Part shown: positions 6,631 through 7,296 of the stretch, in pieces
How the letters are laid out: each line of letters starts with the position of its first letter
Position numbering within the stretch: position 1 is the stretch's first letter
NCBI GenBank assembly: GCA_012518155.1
Contig: JAAYTC010000142.1
Location: 1-7,296 of the forward strand
DNA length: 7,296 nucleotides
Reading direction: 5' to 3'
Source: Bacteroidales bacterium
Lineage (GTDB): Bacteria; Bacteroidota; Bacteroidia; Bacteroidales; Dysgonomonadaceae
The notes under the pieces: model-generated
What the model saw: only the letters and a program-made list of their open reading frames with translations
Database searches by the model: none
What the model was told of the DNA's origin: nothing
Position numbers and translations under genes: made by a program

Positions 6631-6742
6631 ACTGTAATCTACTGTTAGGGCGCGAAATTACGTATTATTTCCTAGGTTATGAGGCTTTTCGCCCCACAAA
6701 AAGCATTTTTTTCAGAAAATCAAATTCTTTTTACCTTTTTTC

Positions 6743-6773
6743 TTGATTGTTTTAGATTTATCACTTATATTTG
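6743..6773 (+). promoter_or_regulatory. Predicted HU gene promoter (Bacteroidota type)
   Basis: TTG (6743-6745) is followed by a 20-base spacer and TATATTTG (6766-6773), a full match to the TAnnTTTG -7 element of Bacteroidota. The spacing is within the normal range. The start of transcription would be near 6780, leaving an A/T-rich leader of about 55 bases before the ATG at 6836. Confidence 0.65.
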
Positions 6774-6783
6774 ACGCCAAAAT

Positions 6784-6796
6784 AAGGCTGAGCCTT
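6784..6796. repeat. 13-bp palindrome in the HU leader
   Basis: AAGGCT (6784-6789) and AGCCTT (6791-6796) are perfect inverted copies around a single G. The element lies a few bases after the predicted transcription start of the HU gene and 39 bases before its ATG. The one-base centre is too short for an RNA hairpin with all six pairs, so a protein-binding site is the more natural reading. Chance is possible for a 6-bp arm. Confidence 0.4.
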
Positions 6797-6835
6797 GACT
6801 TAATGAATGTTTAATTTTTTTATTTACGTTTTCTT

Positions 6836-7102
6836 ATGAACAAATCAGAACTCATTACCGCTATTGCTGAAAAATCCGGCCTTAGCAAAGTAGACGCCAA
6901 AAGTGCTTTGGACGCTACGCTGAAAACAATTTCTGAAGAGGTGAAAGCCGGTGGAAAAGTAGTACTGGTTGGATTCGGTACATTTTCTGTGTCGGAAAGA
7001 AGTGCCAGAAAAGGAATCAATCCCAGAACTAAACAACCCATCGACATTCCGGCTAAAAAAACGGCTAAGTTCAAAGCTGGTTCAGAGTTGTCGAATCTCT
7101 AA
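6836..7102 (+). CDS. HU-family nucleoid DNA-binding protein
   Basis: An 88-residue basic protein matching HU/IHF in length and sequence throughout. The N-terminal helices (MNKSELITAIAEKSGLSK) form the dimer body. GFGTFSV at 47-53 is the family core. The beta arms span about 54-75, with Asn62-Pro63 (INPRTKQP) at the tip, where the proline intercalates into DNA. The ending KFKAGSELSNL fits the C-terminal helix. It acts as a dimer that bends DNA non-specifically and compacts the nucleoid. I cannot distinguish HU alpha, HU beta or an IHF-like subunit from one sequence, so I give no symbol. The ATG at 6836 is the only plausible start. It is preceded by a T-rich leader without a Shine-Dalgarno sequence. 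It is transcribed divergently from the rhomboid operon, with its own promoter and a probable terminator 21 bases after the stop codon. Confidence 0.95.
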   Translation: MNKSELITAIAEKSGLSKVDAKSALDATLKTISEEVKAGGKVVLVGFGTFSVSERSARKGINPRTKQPIDIPAKKTAKFKAGSELSNL

Positions 7103-7123
7103 GAACGTAGTTATGGGGTATGT

Positions 7124-7166
7124 GGGACAAAAAGAGGAGCAAATAAATGAAGTTTGTTCCTTTTTT
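7124..7166 (+). terminator. Probable rho-independent terminator of the HU gene
   Basis: GGGACAAA (7124-7131) can pair with TTTGTTCC (7153-7160), giving eight pairs including one G-U. The stem is followed at once by six T residues (7161-7166). The 21-base loop is longer than usual and the stem is only modestly GC-rich, so the call is moderate. Position just after the HU stop codon supports it. Confidence 0.5.
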
Positions 7167-7296
7167 GTATGGGGGCCCGCGTGGAAATCACACCTGCTTT
7201 ATCTGATAACCTTATCCGTTTAACCGAGAGTATTTATCGTATTCTTAGTTCATTATTGTTGAAGGTTTTTATAATTTTACATCGCTAATACCTTAT

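Noticed and set aside
6653..6660. Minus-strand TAATTTCG as a possible -7 element for the seven-gene unit
   Set aside because: It has one mismatch to TAnnTTTG, and no TTG lies at the right distance upstream. The unit's real promoter remains unidentified.
7147..7206. A 19-codon plus-strand frame with GAGGAG seven bases upstream
   Set aside because: It overlaps the probable HU terminator stem and T-run. Shine-Dalgarno matches carry little weight in Bacteroidota, and the peptide has no family features.

Overview
The window looks like ordinary chromosome from the phylum Bacteroidota, most likely order Bacteroidales. Three things point there: two promoters fit the Bacteroidota pattern (TTG or TTTG, about 20 bases, then TAnnTTTG); start codons lack consistent Shine-Dalgarno sequences; and one protein ends in what looks like a type IX secretion (Por) sorting domain. 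A Dysgonomonadaceae- or Porphyromonadaceae-like genome is my best guess, from overall impression only. I see no mobile element, CRISPR array, rRNA or tRNA gene.

Layout. Positions 18-503 (+) hold a DUF456 membrane protein. It runs tail to tail into asd, aspartate-semialdehyde dehydrogenase (493-1491, -); the two coding regions overlap by 11 bases. A 114-base gap (1492-1605) carries a good asd promoter and a perfect 7-bp inverted repeat in the predicted asd leader. From 6630 down to 1606 seven minus-strand genes are packed with overlaps or gaps of at most 14 bases, so they probably form one transcription unit. In transcription order they are: a rhomboid protease, a second rhomboid protease with a cytoplasmic tail, a membrane-anchored endonuclease/exonuclease/phosphatase (EEP) family protein, QueD, QueE, RNase Z, and a small secreted protein made of a signal peptide, heptad repeats and the sorting domain. 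A 205-base gap (6631-6835) separates this unit from a divergent HU-family DNA-binding protein gene (6836-7102, +). That gene has its own promoter, a short leader palindrome and a probable terminator. I found no convincing minus-strand promoter for the seven-gene unit in this gap. The last 130 bases (7167-7296) show nothing I can support.

How the genes relate. QueD and QueE catalyse consecutive steps toward 7-carboxy-7-deazaguanine, the precursor of queuosine in tRNA. RNase Z trims tRNA 3' ends. The middle of the operon is therefore a tRNA maturation and modification block. The first three genes encode membrane proteins (two intramembrane proteases and an anchored phosphoesterase-fold enzyme), and the last encodes a predicted secreted protein. 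Nothing in the sequence shows a functional link between these blocks. Asd makes the branch-point metabolite for lysine/diaminopimelate, threonine and methionine.

No clearly new system is visible. The items most worth a second look are the repeat-plus-sorting-domain protein, the paired rhomboids beside a membrane-anchored EEP enzyme, and the inverted repeats just downstream of both recognisable promoters.
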